A DNA stretch of 64,000 nt from Algoriphagus aestuariicola (GCF_017254835.1 NZ_JAFKCW010000003.1:682001-746000), one strand, 5' to 3'. Counted from the stretch's first letter, positions 51,653-60,874 are shown. Made by a program: numbers and translations. Notes: generated by a model not told the origin, from the letters alone.

Positions 51653-54256
51653 TCATTCCAATTTCTTTTTGATTTCATGCAGCTTTAAAAGCGCTTCAAT
51701 CGGAGAAATGGCATTAATATCGATCTGGTCCAATAGTTCTTTTGCGGCGGTAAATTTCGGATCCATCTCAAACAGACTGAGTTGAAAGTTGTTTTTGGGG
51801 ATGGATTTGAAATGCTCTTTTTTTTCCTTCAGTGATTTGTCCTTCTCCAAGTGGACCATGATCTCAGCCGCCCTTAGCACAACCGGGTTTGGCATCCCGG
51901 CCATTTGGGCTACGTGGATACCGAAACTGTGTTCGCTTCCGCCCTCTTTCAGCTTTCGCATAAAAATCACCTTGTTGCCCACCTCTTTGACGGACACATT
52001 GAAGTTTTTGATGCGAGGGAAATCCTCCGAAAGCTGATTAAGCTCATGGTAGTGGGTAGCAAAGAGAGTCTTCGCCTTGTAAGTCGGATGACTGTGCAAA
52101 AACTCGACAATCGACCAAGCGATCGATATGCCGTCATAAGTGGAAGTACCTCTGCCGATTTCATCCATCAACACCAAGCTTCGGTCAGACAGGTTGTTTA
52201 GAATACTCGCCGTTTCGGTCATCTCGACCATGAAGGTCGATTCTCCTTTGGACAGGTTGTCTGAGGCGCCTACCCGGGTAAAGACCTTGTCGATAATACC
52301 AACTCTGGCAAATGATGCCGGGACGAAACTTCCCATCTGGGCCATCAAGACTATCAGCGCCGTCTGGCGCAGCAAGGCGGATTTCCCGGCCATGTTGGGT
52401 CCGGTGATGATGATGATCTGCTGGCTGTCGTGATCCAGATAGATATCGTTGGGCACGTAATGCTCCCCGGGAGGAAGCTGCTTTTCGATCACGGGATGGC
52501 GGCCGTCTTTGATCTCCAAAGTCTCGGTATCGGAGACCTTGGGACGGGAGTATCCGTTGCTCAGCGCCACTTGCGCAAAGGAAATCAAGGCATCCAACGT
52601 CCCGAGTACCCGGGCATTTAGCTGGATTTGCGTGACATATTTCGCCGCCTCCTGAACGAGGTCGAGGAAATATTTTTGCTCCAAGGCAATCATCCTATCT
52701 TCTGCATGAAGGATCTTCTCCTCGTATTCTTTCAGCTCAGGGGTAATGTACCGCTCAGCATTTACGAGTGTTTGCTTGCGAATCCACTCCTGCGGCACTT
52801 TGTCTTTGTGCGCATGAGTCACCTCTAGGTAGTAGCCGAAAACTTTGTTGTAGGAAATTTTCAGAGAAGAAATCCCGGTATTCTGTACCTCACGTTGCTG
52901 GATCTGCACCAGAAAATCCTTGCCTTTGTTGGCAAGTCCGCGGTATTCGTCCAACTCCCGATCCACTCCGTCCCTGATTACACCTCCCTGATGTACCAGC
53001 ATAGGCGCGTCCTCCTGCAGTTCCCTTTCTATTTTTTCCAGTAAAAACTCACACGGATTGATCTGGTCAGAAAGGCGCTTGAGTGTCGGGTTTTTCTGCT
53101 CTTTCAGCAGCTCTTTTATTGGCAAAGTTGACTTGAGCGCGCGCTTGATTTGGTTTATCTCGCGGGGATTGGCCCGACCTACCACGACTTTGGAAATGAG
53201 TCGCTCCAAATCGCCGATATGGCGAAGCTGTGGAAGAATCTGGTCAAGCAGAGCCGAATTTTGGAAGAAAAACTCGACCACATTTTGACGCTCCTCAATG
53301 GGTTGCTTTTCCTTTAAAGGAAGCACCATCCATTTTTTCATCATCCGCGAACCCATGGGAGTCACGGTCTGATCCAAAATTTGGATTAGCGGGACTCCGC
53401 CTTCATGTTGCGGAAAAACGAGCTCCAGATTTCGGATGGTAAACTTGTCCAACCAGACATATTTTTCTTCGGCAATCCTCGAGATCGCTGCAATGTGCTG
53501 CACCTCCCTATGCTCAGTCTCTTCCAGATAATACAAGATCGCTCCCGCCGCCACGATACCGGTAGGGAGCTCTTCTATGCCAAAGCCTTTTAGGTTTGCC
53601 GTTCCAAAGTGGCTCTTGAGCTTTTCGTAGGTAAAATCATACTGGAAGACCCAATCTTCACAGTGGAAGGTGATGAAGTCATTCTTTATCAGTTCGGCGG
53701 CTGCACTTTTTGCTGCCTTGGAGAAAATAATCTCGGAAGGAGCGAAGCTTTGTAGGAGCTTGTCCAAATAAGCGGAATTACCCTCAGAGCACATAAATTC
53801 CCCCGTGGAGACGTCCAAAAAAGCGATTCCGTGCTTTTCTTTTCCAAAATGGATAGAAGCCAAGTAGTTGTTTTTCCGCGTGTCCAGCACCTGGTCGTTG
53901 TAGGAAAGACCTGGTGTGACCAGTTCCGTGACCCCACGCTTTACGATGCCCTTAACCGACTTAGGATCTTCCAATTGGTCACAAATAGCGACCCGATTTC
54001 CTGCACGGACTAACTTGGGCAGATAGTTGTCAAGCGAGTGGTGTGGAAATCCAGCCAGCTCGATATGCGAAGCAGCACCGTTTGCTCGCTTGGTCAATAC
54101 GATATCCAGAACTTTACTGGCGACCACTGCATCCTCGCCAAAAGTCTCATAAAAATCCCCAACCCTAAATAGCAGAAGTGCTCCTGGATGTTTGGCTTTG
54201 ATGGCATTGTATTGCTTCATCAGGGGTGTTTCCTGACCATCTTTGGATTTACTCAT
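51653..54256 (-). CDS. mutS: DNA mismatch repair protein MutS
   Basis: 867 residues. The mismatch-reading FxE motif is FYE at 35-37 (RVGDFYETFG), the Walker A is GPNMAGKSALLRQ, and the signature MDEIGRGTSTYDG and FATHYHEL are present. Full length with all domains (connector, lever, clamp, ATPase). It recognises base mismatches and small loops and recruits MutL. Starts at ATG 54256, divergent from the rRNA/tRNA methyltransferase gene; overlapping promoters are expected in the 82-nt gap. Confidence 0.98.
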   Translation of the reverse strand: MSKSKDGQETPLMKQYNAIKAKHPGALLLFRVGDFYETFGEDAVVASKVLDIVLTKRANGAASHIELAGFPHHSLDNYLPKLVRAGNRVAICDQLEDPKSVKGIVKRGVTELVTPGLSYNDQVLDTRKNNYLASIHFGKEKHGIAFLDVSTGEFMCSEGNSAYLDKLLQSFAPSEIIFSKAAKSAAAELIKNDFITFHCEDWVFQYDFTYEKLKSHFGTANLKGFGIEELPTGIVAAGAILYYLEETEHREVQHIAAISRIAEEKYVWLDKFTIRNLELVFPQHEGGVPLIQILDQTVTPMGSRMMKKWMVLPLKEKQPIEERQNVVEFFFQNSALLDQILPQLRHIGDLERLISKVVVGRANPREINQIKRALKSTLPIKELLKEQKNPTLKRLSDQINPCEFLLEKIERELQEDAPMLVHQGGVIRDGVDRELDEYRGLANKGKDFLVQIQQREVQNTGISSLKISYNKVFGYYLEVTHAHKDKVPQEWIRKQTLVNAERYITPELKEYEEKILHAEDRMIALEQKYFLDLVQEAAKYVTQIQLNARVLGTLDALISFAQVALSNGYSRPKVSDTETLEIKDGRHPVIEKQLPPGEHYVPNDIYLDHDSQQIIIITGPNMAGKSALLRQTALIVLMAQMGSFVPASFARVGIIDKVFTRVGASDNLSKGESTFMVEMTETASILNNLSDRSLVLMDEIGRGTSTYDGISIAWSIVEFLHSHPTYKAKTLFATHYHELNQLSEDFPRIKNFNVSVKEVGNKVIFMRKLKEGGSEHSFGIHVAQMAGMPNPVVLRAAEIMVHLEKDKSLKEKKEHFKSIPKNNFQLSLFEMDPKFTAAKELLDQIDINAISPIEALLKLHEIKKKLE

Positions 54257-54278
54257 GGGGTAAAAATGGGATTTGTAT

Positions 54279-54286
54279 TACTTTTG
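54279..54286 (+). promoter_or_regulatory. Exact -7 box upstream of the TrmH-like gene
   Basis: TACTTTTG matches TAnnTTTG fully, 52 nt upstream of ATG 54339; no clear -33 TTG is seen at the right spacing. Confidence 0.35.
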
Positions 54287-54338
54287 AACTTGGAATCAGG
54301 CCTGAAAATAGGCGATTAGGGTAGGAGATCAAAAAGCG

Positions 54339-54872
54339 ATGAAGAAATTAAGCATGGAGGAATTGGACCGGATTTCGGTCGGAGAATTTAAGCAAAAGGA
54401 AAAATCTCCCATCGTCCTGGTCCTGGACAATGTCCGAAGCCTGAATAATGTGGGATCCGCATTCCGCACAGCGGATGCTTTTCGGATCGAGAAGATCTTC
54501 CTCTGCGGCATCACCGGCACGCCTCCCCATCGCGACATACAAAAAACCGCCCTCGGCGCCACGGAATCGGTAGACTGGGAGTATTGCCTCAACACAGGCT
54601 TAGCAGTAGAAAAACTCAAGTCATCCGGTTACCAGCTTTGTGCATTGGAGCAAGTGGAAAACTCCACCATGCTCAATGAATTTTCTCCAGAAAAAGGAAA
54701 AAAATATGCTCTGATCTTCGGAAACGAGGTTTTTGGAGTCGAAGAGGAAGTCCTAAAAGCCTGTGACCGTGTCTTGGAAATCCCGCAGCTGGGAACCAAG
54801 CATTCGCTCAATATCTCCGTATCGCTTGGAATAGCCGTGTGGGATTTGATGGTGAAGTTGGAGGAATTTTAA
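54339..54872 (+). CDS. RNA 2'-O-methyltransferase, SpoU/TrmH family
   Basis: 177 residues. SPOUT motifs: LVLDNVRSLNNVGSAFRTADAF (motif 1), ALIFGNEVFGVEEEVLKACDRVLEIPQLG (motif 2) and SLNISVSLGIAVWDLM (motif 3), which form the SAM-binding trefoil knot. The short length without an N-terminal RNA-binding domain fits TrmL/TrmH-like tRNA methylases. Substrate position is not readable. It ends with a small hairpin and converges on the OMP-like gene. Confidence 0.93.
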   Translation: MKKLSMEELDRISVGEFKQKEKSPIVLVLDNVRSLNNVGSAFRTADAFRIEKIFLCGITGTPPHRDIQKTALGATESVDWEYCLNTGLAVEKLKSSGYQLCALEQVENSTMLNEFSPEKGKKYALIFGNEVFGVEEEVLKACDRVLEIPQLGTKHSLNISVSLGIAVWDLMVKLEEF

Positions 54873-54883
54873 ACTTAAGAAGA

Positions 54884-54908
54884 GAGAATTTGACAATTCT
54901 CCCTTTTT
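54884..54908. terminator. Terminator after the TrmH-like gene
   Basis: GAGAATT and AATTCTC with a TGAC loop, followed by CCCTTTTT. Lies between convergent genes and may serve the plus strand. Confidence 0.6.
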
Positions 54909-54910
54909 AA

Positions 54911-55324
54911 TTAATCCTTCAGGAATCGATAGCGGATCCCGAATGAGCCCCGAAATAAAGCGCCTTCATCGAAGCTTATTATCGGTGCTGCTTCAATGTG
55001 AAAACCAAAATCCTTCCTATTGAAAGGAAAATAATTAATCCCAGAGGTAATCACAGCTCCATCAAGCAAATTTGCTCTAATTCCTGCCCCAATGTAGATC
55101 TGTGTCGATTCTTCTGATTTGAGCATGTAGTTTCCAATTAACTCAAAGCCCAAATCTTCTACATAGTTATCTGTTCCAATTCGAAGCTCAGGAATCCATT
55201 TCTCTCCAAATTGGTGATTGACTCCGATAAAAGGCAGATTGCTTTGGTGAAAAGCGACTGTGGTCTGCGAAAAGGCGGCCGCAGAAAGTAGCATAAAACA
55301 CGCTATTAATAAGGATTTTTTCAT
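54911..55324 (-). CDS. Small outer-membrane beta-barrel-like protein
   Basis: 137 residues with a clean signal peptide (MKKSLLIACFMLLSAAAFS-Q). The mature 118 residues consist of alternating amphipathic strands ending in an aromatic-rich segment (GSFGIRYRFL), as in eight-stranded barrels, and it may be outer-membrane located. No family is recognised. It lies 23 nt downstream of the thioesterase gene in the same orientation. Function unknown. Confidence 0.6.
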   Translation of the reverse strand: MKKSLLIACFMLLSAAAFSQTTVAFHQSNLPFIGVNHQFGEKWIPELRIGTDNYVEDLGFELIGNYMLKSEESTQIYIGAGIRANLLDGAVITSGINYFPFNRKDFGFHIEAAPIISFDEGALFRGSFGIRYRFLKD

Positions 55325-55347
55325 CCTGCAAAAATATCGCTTGCAAA

Positions 55348-55806
55348 TTAAAAACCTAATTCATTAAGCTTAATATGTGTCTTTATCATGTTGGAGCTGG
55401 CCTTGGCGACTATTTTTCCGGATTGTTTTCTGATGACGGCTTCCCAATGATTCAAATTTGAGCCTGATCGGACGAGTTTTGCCGTTACTTCGAGCTTTTC
55501 ATCGATTTGTGCAGCGGACAAAAAATCCACATGCAAGTTGATGCTCGTCATCAGATACTCTGATCCAGCTACAAAATTTCCCATCCCAATCACATCATCC
55601 AGCATCAGCGAAGCGACACCACCGTGCAGGATTTTTCCAGGGTTACACATTTCCGAACGCACAGTGTAGGCAACCCGAATGTGGTGTGAATCGATATCCA
55701 AAAGCGTTCCTTCAAGCCAATTACCGGCCAGAGAGGGCGTATTATCCAGTTTGCTTCCTATTTGCGACTTGAATAGTTCCAAGCGCTGATTTGAGTGGTT
55801 TTCCAT
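55348..55806 (-). CDS. PaaI-type hotdog-fold thioesterase
   Basis: 152 residues. The segment MCNPGKILHGGVASLMLDDVIGMGNFVAG is the PaaI-type HGG motif with the nucleophile-positioning Asp, followed by the hotdog strand pattern (SINLHVDFLSAAQIDEKLEVTAKLVRSG). It hydrolyses acyl-CoA thioesters; phenylacetate or menaquinone-related substrates are possible. It ends 2 nt before the start of the next gene in the run, so co-transcribed with the hypothetical upstream. Confidence 0.88.
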   Translation of the reverse strand: MENHSNQRLELFKSQIGSKLDNTPSLAGNWLEGTLLDIDSHHIRVAYTVRSEMCNPGKILHGGVASLMLDDVIGMGNFVAGSEYLMTSINLHVDFLSAAQIDEKLEVTAKLVRSGSNLNHWEAVIRKQSGKIVAKASSNMIKTHIKLNELGF

Positions 55807-55807
55807 T

Positions 55808-56392
55808 CTAGTCGGTTTTTGCCAAAAGTCGAAGATAGTCTTCCATGACGGTTTTCAGCGCCTGCTTTTCTTTTTCTCCAGCCCAAAGCTGATAGCTTTC
55901 TCCTTCTACCGTCAGCTCAAAATCCAGGTCTTTTTCAATTGCGAACAATAGATTTTTAAAAAGGGAGAAATGATCCTGATTGTTTCCGTTGGCAAAATCG
56001 TAGGTTTTCATCTCACCTAGACTGTCTAACTGAATTTGTATAGGCCATTCGGCGTTTTTTAGCTCGAAATAGATATATGCTTCGTCTTTTGTAGGATTCA
56101 TCAGAATCACCAAGTCCAGTGTAGGTCTCGATTCTGATTGCAGCCGTTGGCGGTGTCGGAAAAGCACCATTCCAGCGTCATTTCTATTTTCCCGCTCATA
56201 ATTGATGGATCGGACATTTTGGAAATAAATACGGTCGGAATCTGCGACTCGGAAGGTGCGATCTTCGCCAGTATTATCGGCTCGATAGCTGTTAAAAAAT
56301 GAAAGAAGGAGAACCACCCCCAACGCCGAAAAAATGAAAATTTTCAAAATCTTTATCAACTCCGGAGTGAATATGGGATCTCGTTGTTTCAT
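55808..56392 (-). CDS. Hypothetical protein with one N-terminal membrane helix
   Basis: 194 residues. A hydrophobic helix at about 15-32 (LKIFIFSALGVVLLLSFF) is preceded by charged residues, so the protein is anchored with the remainder (about 33-194) probably periplasmic. The body is mixed alpha/beta with no recognised motif. It is in a minus-strand run with the thioesterase (2-nt gap) and the SDR gene (38-nt gap). I do not recognise the family. Confidence 0.7.
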   Translation of the reverse strand: MKQRDPIFTPELIKILKIFIFSALGVVLLLSFFNSYRADNTGEDRTFRVADSDRIYFQNVRSINYERENRNDAGMVLFRHRQRLQSESRPTLDLVILMNPTKDEAYIYFELKNAEWPIQIQLDSLGEMKTYDFANGNNQDHFSLFKNLLFAIEKDLDFELTVEGESYQLWAGEKEKQALKTVMEDYLRLLAKTD

Positions 56393-56430
56393 TTTTTCTA
56401 AGATAAGAAAGCGGGTCTCCCTTATTGCAA

Positions 56431-57189
56431 TTACCTCACATAGGAACCGGCATTCATGTCTATAGACGTCCCTGTGGCATGGTCTGCAAGTCCGGAACAG
56501 AGAAGCGTGACCATAGGAGCAATGTCTTCCGGAAGTGTCAGCTCCTTCAAAGCGATATCTTTCAGCGCGAAATCCTCTCCATATTCCTCTAAAATCTCGT
56601 TGGCCATATCGGTTCGCGTAAATCCTGGAGCAATGAGAAATGCTTTAATTCCCTGCTTTCCGTAGTGCCTGGCAATCGATCGAGTCAAGCTCACCATCGC
56701 TCCCTTGGATGCCGCATAGGCCAAATAATCTTGGGTATCCCCCCTGAAGGCAGCCCGGGAAGAGATCATGACAATTCTTCCGTCTTCGAGAGGCTTCGCC
56801 TGATCTATAAATTCCTTTGACAGGACCCCAACCGCCGTAGCATTAACGGCCATTACCTTTTCCCAAATTTGAGTCCATTCCATGGTATCCAAGGAATCGG
56901 GAGCGGAAAGGGCAATACCTGCATTATTGATCAAAGCCGTCAAAGGCCCATATTTTTCTACAAGTTTTGGGATAAAGCCAATTACCTGGCTTGGCTGTGA
57001 TAAATCGCAGGCCTCCATATAGCCCGGATTTTTAAGTTGGGCAAGAAGGCTCTGCGCTTCGTCTTTATTCGAATTATAATGAATGATGACTTCGGCCCCC
57101 GATTCGGAAAGTTGCCGAGCGATGGCCCGCCCGATTCCACGTGACGCGCCAGTTACCAAAATTCGCTGATTTTTGAGGGAGATGTTCAT
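56431..57189 (-). CDS. SDR family oxidoreductase (FabG-like)
   Basis: 252 residues. Cofactor motif GASRGIGRAIA, NNAGIA, catalytic Ser in MISSRAAF and the YxxxK pair in YAASKGAM are all present, as is the C-terminal VTLLCSGLADHATGTSIDMNAGSYVR of 3-oxoacyl-ACP reductases. It is NAD(P)H-dependent; a role in fatty-acid or secondary-metabolite reduction is likely, and FabG itself is a possibility. The thioesterase nearby suggests an acyl-CoA pathway, but that is inference. Confidence 0.9.
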   Translation of the reverse strand: MNISLKNQRILVTGASRGIGRAIARQLSESGAEVIIHYNSNKDEAQSLLAQLKNPGYMEACDLSQPSQVIGFIPKLVEKYGPLTALINNAGIALSAPDSLDTMEWTQIWEKVMAVNATAVGVLSKEFIDQAKPLEDGRIVMISSRAAFRGDTQDYLAYAASKGAMVSLTRSIARHYGKQGIKAFLIAPGFTRTDMANEILEEYGEDFALKDIALKELTLPEDIAPMVTLLCSGLADHATGTSIDMNAGSYVR

Positions 57190-57208
57190 CAGGAAATCGA
57201 TTCGTTTT

Positions 57209-57745
57209 TTACCAGTTTTCTCTCAACACCAAATGTTGGATGTGAGAGAGATGATGGGTGGAGTGCCAGGCGTACATTAGGGTTATTTCGCCCAACTCCT
57301 GACTGCGCTGCTTTTCGGGATGGAAGTAGGACCTGATATAATCTTCTTTACTCATAGCATCCAAAACGACCCCCCATTTGAAGTGAATGGCTTTAATGAT
57401 GGCAAGCGAGGGCTCTATGGGGAGCTTAGAGTCCGACAAGTTTGCCCATGCCGCCTCATCATAGGGCTTGATGGTAGGGTTTTGTTCAGTCAGCGCTAGT
57501 TTGAATCTAACGAAAGCATTCATATGACTATCAGCACAATGATGCACAAGTTGCCTGACAGTCCATCCTCCCGGTCGATAAGGCGTGTCCAGCTGGGCTG
57601 GGGAAAGAGGGCTGACGGCGGTAAAAAGATGAGCTGGAAAAGATTTGATCGTGGCAATTGCCTCGCTGATCAAACCTGGCTCGGTCGTTTCGGGTTTTTG
57701 AAACTTACCGATCGGATATTTAAGAAACTCGATATCTATGTCCAT
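57209..57745 (-). CDS. YfiT/DinB family metal-dependent hydrolase (thiol transferase-like)
   Basis: 178 residues. HHCADSHMNAF and HSTHHLSHI supply the three metal-ligand histidines of the DinB four-helix bundle. The opening (KYPIGKFQKPE) and PYRPGGWTVRQLVHHCADS are the YfiT signature. Family members include bacillithiol S-transferases. It is 9 nt downstream of comF in the same orientation, which is probably operon structure without a functional link. Confidence 0.9.
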   Translation of the reverse strand: MDIDIEFLKYPIGKFQKPETTEPGLISEAIATIKSFPAHLFTAVSPLSPAQLDTPYRPGGWTVRQLVHHCADSHMNAFVRFKLALTEQNPTIKPYDEAAWANLSDSKLPIEPSLAIIKAIHFKWGVVLDAMSKEDYIRSYFHPEKQRSQELGEITLMYAWHSTHHLSHIQHLVLRENW

Positions 57746-57754
57746 GCTAAAAGA

Positions 57755-58450
57755 CTATTGGCCACCTGCGGCGATGGTGGCCAAATCTACATGTTTTGCC
57801 CCACAGTCCAAAAGCACGTTGGCGCACGCACAAAGCGTCGCGCCAGTGGTAATCACGTCATCCACTAGTAAAATCCTCAAACCTTGGACATTTCCGCCAT
57901 TTCTCAAATCAAATACCTCTTCCACGTTTTCGAGGCGCTGGAGCCTTGTCTTTTTTGTCTGCGTCTCGGTAAATTTTCGCCTCTCCAGCAAGTTTTCAAG
58001 CCTGATATTCATCGATTTCGACAGCCCTTTGCCAAACTCCTCACTTTGGTTATAGCCGCGCCTTTTCTGCTTCATGGGATGCAGCGGCACAGGTACGATC
58101 ACATCCCACTCCGATTGTAGTCTTTCATTAACCAGCGAAAGGCCGAACAGGCGCCCCATTTCGACTCCGATCTCAGGCATGTTTCGATACTTGAGCTGAT
58201 GGAGCAATTTTTGGCTTTTTCCTTTTTTGGAGAACCTTAGAAAAGCCATGACCCGACTTACAGGCATCAGTCCCCTGATCTTCGAAGTAAGTTCATTGTC
58301 AAACGCTCTCATATGAAAGTTGGCCAAAGGAAGAGAGCCTTGGCAGACAGTGCACAGACAGGGTTCAAAATCAAAAAGTGCCCGCCCACATTGGAGGCAA
58401 TTTCGGGGGAAAATGAGATCCAAAAAATCTTGCAGAAAAAGTAAACGCAT
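57755..58450 (-). CDS. ComF family protein (phosphoribosyltransferase-like)
   Basis: 231 residues. The N-terminal zinc-binding region is CLQCGRALFDFEPCLCTVC; the C-terminal PRPP-binding loop is VLLVDDVITTGATLCACANVLLDCGA. ComF/GntX proteins help natural transformation in competent bacteria, with an unclear enzymatic role. It is the first gene of the minus-strand run; the divergent CMD gene starts 80 nt away. Length and motif order match the family. Confidence 0.92.
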   Translation of the reverse strand: MRLLFLQDFLDLIFPRNCLQCGRALFDFEPCLCTVCQGSLPLANFHMRAFDNELTSKIRGLMPVSRVMAFLRFSKKGKSQKLLHQLKYRNMPEIGVEMGRLFGLSLVNERLQSEWDVIVPVPLHPMKQKRRGYNQSEEFGKGLSKSMNIRLENLLERRKFTETQTKKTRLQRLENVEEVFDLRNGGNVQGLRILLVDDVITTGATLCACANVLLDCGAKHVDLATIAAGGQ

Positions 58451-58493
58451 CAGTAAAAACTTCTGTTGTTAGCCTCTAGGGTCGAATATGCAG

Positions 58494-58501
58494 TATATTT
58501 G
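58494..58501 (+). promoter_or_regulatory. Exact -7 box for the 58.5-64 kb gene run
   Basis: TATATTTG matches TAnnTTTG fully, 29 nt upstream of ATG 58531; a TTG at 58466-58468 is slightly too far (25 nt) for a standard -33 element. It sits at the start of a long plus-strand run, so it may drive several genes. Confidence 0.45.
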
Positions 58502-58530
58502 CATCTTACAAAGTATTAATCCTTAAGTTA

Positions 58531-58872
58531 ATGAATCTGATAGAAGAATTCAACGCCTACAGAGCCAAGATGAACGAAAAAATCATGGCTGAGGACAACA
58601 AAGTCATCAAACGGTTTTTCAACTTGGATACAAACACTTACGCTGAGGGCGAGTTGGACATCAAGACCAAGGAAATGATAGGTTTGGCGTGCTCCATGGT
58701 GCTACGGTGCGACGACTGCATCAAATACCATTTAGGAAAGAGTCATGAAGCAGGATTAAAAAAGGAAGAGATCTTCGAGGTGTTTTCGATCGCTTTGGTG
58801 ATCGGCGGTTCAATTGTAATCCCACACCTTCGCAGGGCCGTAGAATACTGGGAACAACTTGATAGTCAATAG
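58531..58872 (+). CDS. Carboxymuconolactone decarboxylase family protein (AhpD-like)
   Basis: 113 residues. The CxxC active site is in VLRCDDCIKYHLGKSHEAG, with the following His and Glu typical of AhpD-type proteins. The family spans decarboxylases and alkylhydroperoxidases; the CxxC supports a redox role. It is the first gene after the -7 box at 58494; the next gene begins 8 nt after its stop. Confidence 0.9.
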   Translation: MNLIEEFNAYRAKMNEKIMAEDNKVIKRFFNLDTNTYAEGELDIKTKEMIGLACSMVLRCDDCIKYHLGKSHEAGLKKEEIFEVFSIALVIGGSIVIPHLRRAVEYWEQLDSQ

Positions 58873-58880
58873 GTTATACG

Positions 58881-59240
58881 ATGTTTAAGCGCGATTTAGA
58901 CTTGGAAAAACGCTGGTCCAAACTATTGGAAGGACTGAAGGAAACCATTGGCAAAAAACCAAACGACTTGAATGGCGTACTCTTTTTGATAGGCGTTCAG
59001 GAACTTGGCAAAGGGACCCGCGCATTTTCCAAGGAGCAAAAGCAGGATTTGATGCACATTGCCATATGTAAGGTGCTCAGCTATTCCGGATTTTATGAAT
59101 TGGATTTCGTTGACCAAGAAGGCTGGCCCCACTGGAATCTGGTAAAAGAACTACCACATTTCGACCTGCTCGCACAGGAAAAACTGCTTAAACTCCATGT
59201 CTTGGAGTATTTTGAAAAAGAATACCAAATTGAAATCTGA
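58881..59240 (+). CDS. Conserved hypothetical protein
   Basis: 119 residues, mainly helical, no signal peptide. It has a Lys/Glu-rich N-terminus (LEKRWSKLLEGLKETIGKKPNDLNG), a central VLFLIGVQELGKGTRAFSKEQKQDLMHIAICKVL and an aromatic-rich C-terminus. I recall similar proteins beside xth in Bacteroidota, but with no assigned function. Its stop is followed immediately by the ATG of the exonuclease gene (59241), so they are co-translated. Confidence 0.75.
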   Translation: MFKRDLDLEKRWSKLLEGLKETIGKKPNDLNGVLFLIGVQELGKGTRAFSKEQKQDLMHIAICKVLSYSGFYELDFVDQEGWPHWNLVKELPHFDLLAQEKLLKLHVLEYFEKEYQIEI

Positions 59241-60002
59241 ATGAAACTGATCTCCTACAATGTCAACGGGATACGGGCAGCCATAAACAAAGGATTTGTA
59301 CAATGGTTGACTAGCGAAAATCCCGATGTCATCGGCCTGCAGGAAATCAAGGCGCAGGAGAAGGATGTCAATACTGCCATCTTCGAGGATTTGGGATATT
59401 ACCATTATTGGTTTCCCGCACTGAAAAAAGGGTACAGTGGTGTGGCTATTTTAAGCAAGACAAAACCAAAATCCATAAAGCATGGAATGGGCCTAAACCG
59501 TTATGATGATGAGGGCAGACTAATTCAGGCAGACTTTGAAAATTTTTCCTTCATCTCATCCTATTTTCCATCAGGTACGACTGGGGATATTCGCCAAAGA
59601 TTCAAATACGACTTCCTTGACGATATCTTTGGGTACATGCAGGATTTGAAAGAAAACAATCCCAACTTGATTCTCAGTGGAGACTATAATATTTGCCACA
59701 AGGCAATCGACATCCATAATCCGATAGCAAACAAAAACACATCGGGGTTCTTACCCGAAGAACGTGCTTGGATGGATAGGTTCACGGAATCAGGCTTTAT
59801 TGATAGCTTCCGACATTTCAACCCACTCCCCCATCACTATAGCTGGTGGAGTTATAGAGCCAACTCACGAGCTAAAAACTTGGGATGGAGAATAGATTAC
59901 CATATGGCTACCAATGAATTGCAAAATAGACTGAAAAGTGCCGTAATTTTGCCGGATATCATCCATTCGGATCATTGTCCGGTGATGCTAGAAATCGCGT
60001 AA
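59241..60002 (+). CDS. xth: Exodeoxyribonuclease III (AP endonuclease)
   Basis: 253 residues. EEP-family motifs: QEIKAQ (Glu metal ligand), FPSGTTGDIRQRFKYDF, SGDYNICH, LGWRIDYHMATNEL and SDHCPVMLEI, including the catalytic Asp and His. It nicks abasic sites and degrades 3' ends in base-excision repair. It directly abuts the hypothetical upstream and precedes the RsbW-like gene by 40 nt. Confidence 0.95.
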   Translation: MKLISYNVNGIRAAINKGFVQWLTSENPDVIGLQEIKAQEKDVNTAIFEDLGYYHYWFPALKKGYSGVAILSKTKPKSIKHGMGLNRYDDEGRLIQADFENFSFISSYFPSGTTGDIRQRFKYDFLDDIFGYMQDLKENNPNLILSGDYNICHKAIDIHNPIANKNTSGFLPEERAWMDRFTESGFIDSFRHFNPLPHHYSWWSYRANSRAKNLGWRIDYHMATNELQNRLKSAVILPDIIHSDHCPVMLEIA

Positions 60003-60042
60003 GAATAACTCAACGAGAACTGAATCATAGAAAAATTCCCAG

Positions 60043-60444
60043 ATGAAGTCCATTAAAATTTCAATTCCATCTCTAATCGAGAATATAAAGGTCATCGAAA
60101 GCTTTATCGATAATGCGAAAGACAAATTTGAGATAAATGATGACATCTATGGGAACATCATGATATCCGTGACAGAATGCATCAGCAATGCAATCATTCA
60201 CGGAAACAAAAGTGACAAAAACAAACTAGTTCACTTAGAATTGAAGATGGAGGACGATCAGCTCAAATTCATCATCCAAGACGAAGGAGAAGGCTTTGAT
60301 CTGCAAGAGCTACAAGACCCAACAGCTCCAGAAAATATAGAAAAGCCAGGCGGCAGAGGGATTTTCCTTATTCGCCACCTAAGCGATGATGTTAAATTTG
60401 AAGAAGGAGGAAAGAAAACAGTTCTTTCATTTTACATGGAATAG
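60043..60444 (+). CDS. RsbW-like anti-sigma/ATP-binding protein (HATPase_c)
   Basis: 133 residues, a small GHKL ATPase. N-box: NIMISVTECISNAIIHGN; G1 box: DEGEGFD; G2: GGRGIFLIRHLSDDV. No kinase dimerisation or receiver domain. RsbW/SpoIIAB-type proteins bind a sigma factor or phosphorylate an anti-anti-sigma protein; no such partner lies nearby, so a stand-alone ATP-dependent switch is inferred. ybeY starts 2 nt later. Confidence 0.9.
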   Translation: MKSIKISIPSLIENIKVIESFIDNAKDKFEINDDIYGNIMISVTECISNAIIHGNKSDKNKLVHLELKMEDDQLKFIIQDEGEGFDLQELQDPTAPENIEKPGGRGIFLIRHLSDDVKFEEGGKKTVLSFYME

Positions 60445-60446
60445 GC

Positions 60447-60872
60447 ATGGCTATAAATTTCTTTTCAGAAGATGTAAAATTCAATCTGCCCGAAAAAAAC
60501 CGAAGGAAAAATTGGCTAAAATCTCTCGCTAAATCTGAAAACTTCAGGATAGGAGAACTCAATTACATATTTTGTTCGGATGAGTATCTATATCAAATCA
60601 ATACCGAATACCTAAATCACCGCACCTATACTGATATCATAACATTCGACAACTCCGAGGAAAGCCAGGTGATCGAAGGGGATATATTTATCAGCATTGA
60701 CAGAGTGAGAGAAAACGCCTCAAAACACCAACAAGAGGAGACTTCAGAATTAAGCAGAGTAATCAGCCATGGGCTTTTTCACTTGATGGGGTACAAAGAC
60801 AAGTCCGAAGAACAATCCGCGATCATGAGGTCTCAAGAAGAATTGGCCATCAAACTATACGAAAACACTTAA
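60447..60872 (+). CDS. ybeY: rRNA maturation endoribonuclease YbeY
   Basis: 141 residues. The metal-binding motif HGLFHLMGYKD (H-x3-H-x5-D-like) is intact. ELNYIFCSDEYLYQINTEYLNHRTYTDIITFDN matches the N-terminal half. It trims rRNA 3' ends and acts in ribosome quality control. Two parS-like sites lie between this gene and mnmG. Confidence 0.94.
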   Translation: MAINFFSEDVKFNLPEKNRRKNWLKSLAKSENFRIGELNYIFCSDEYLYQINTEYLNHRTYTDIITFDNSEESQVIEGDIFISIDRVRENASKHQQEETSELSRVISHGLFHLMGYKDKSEEQSAIMRSQEELAIKLYENT

Positions 60873-60874
60873 CT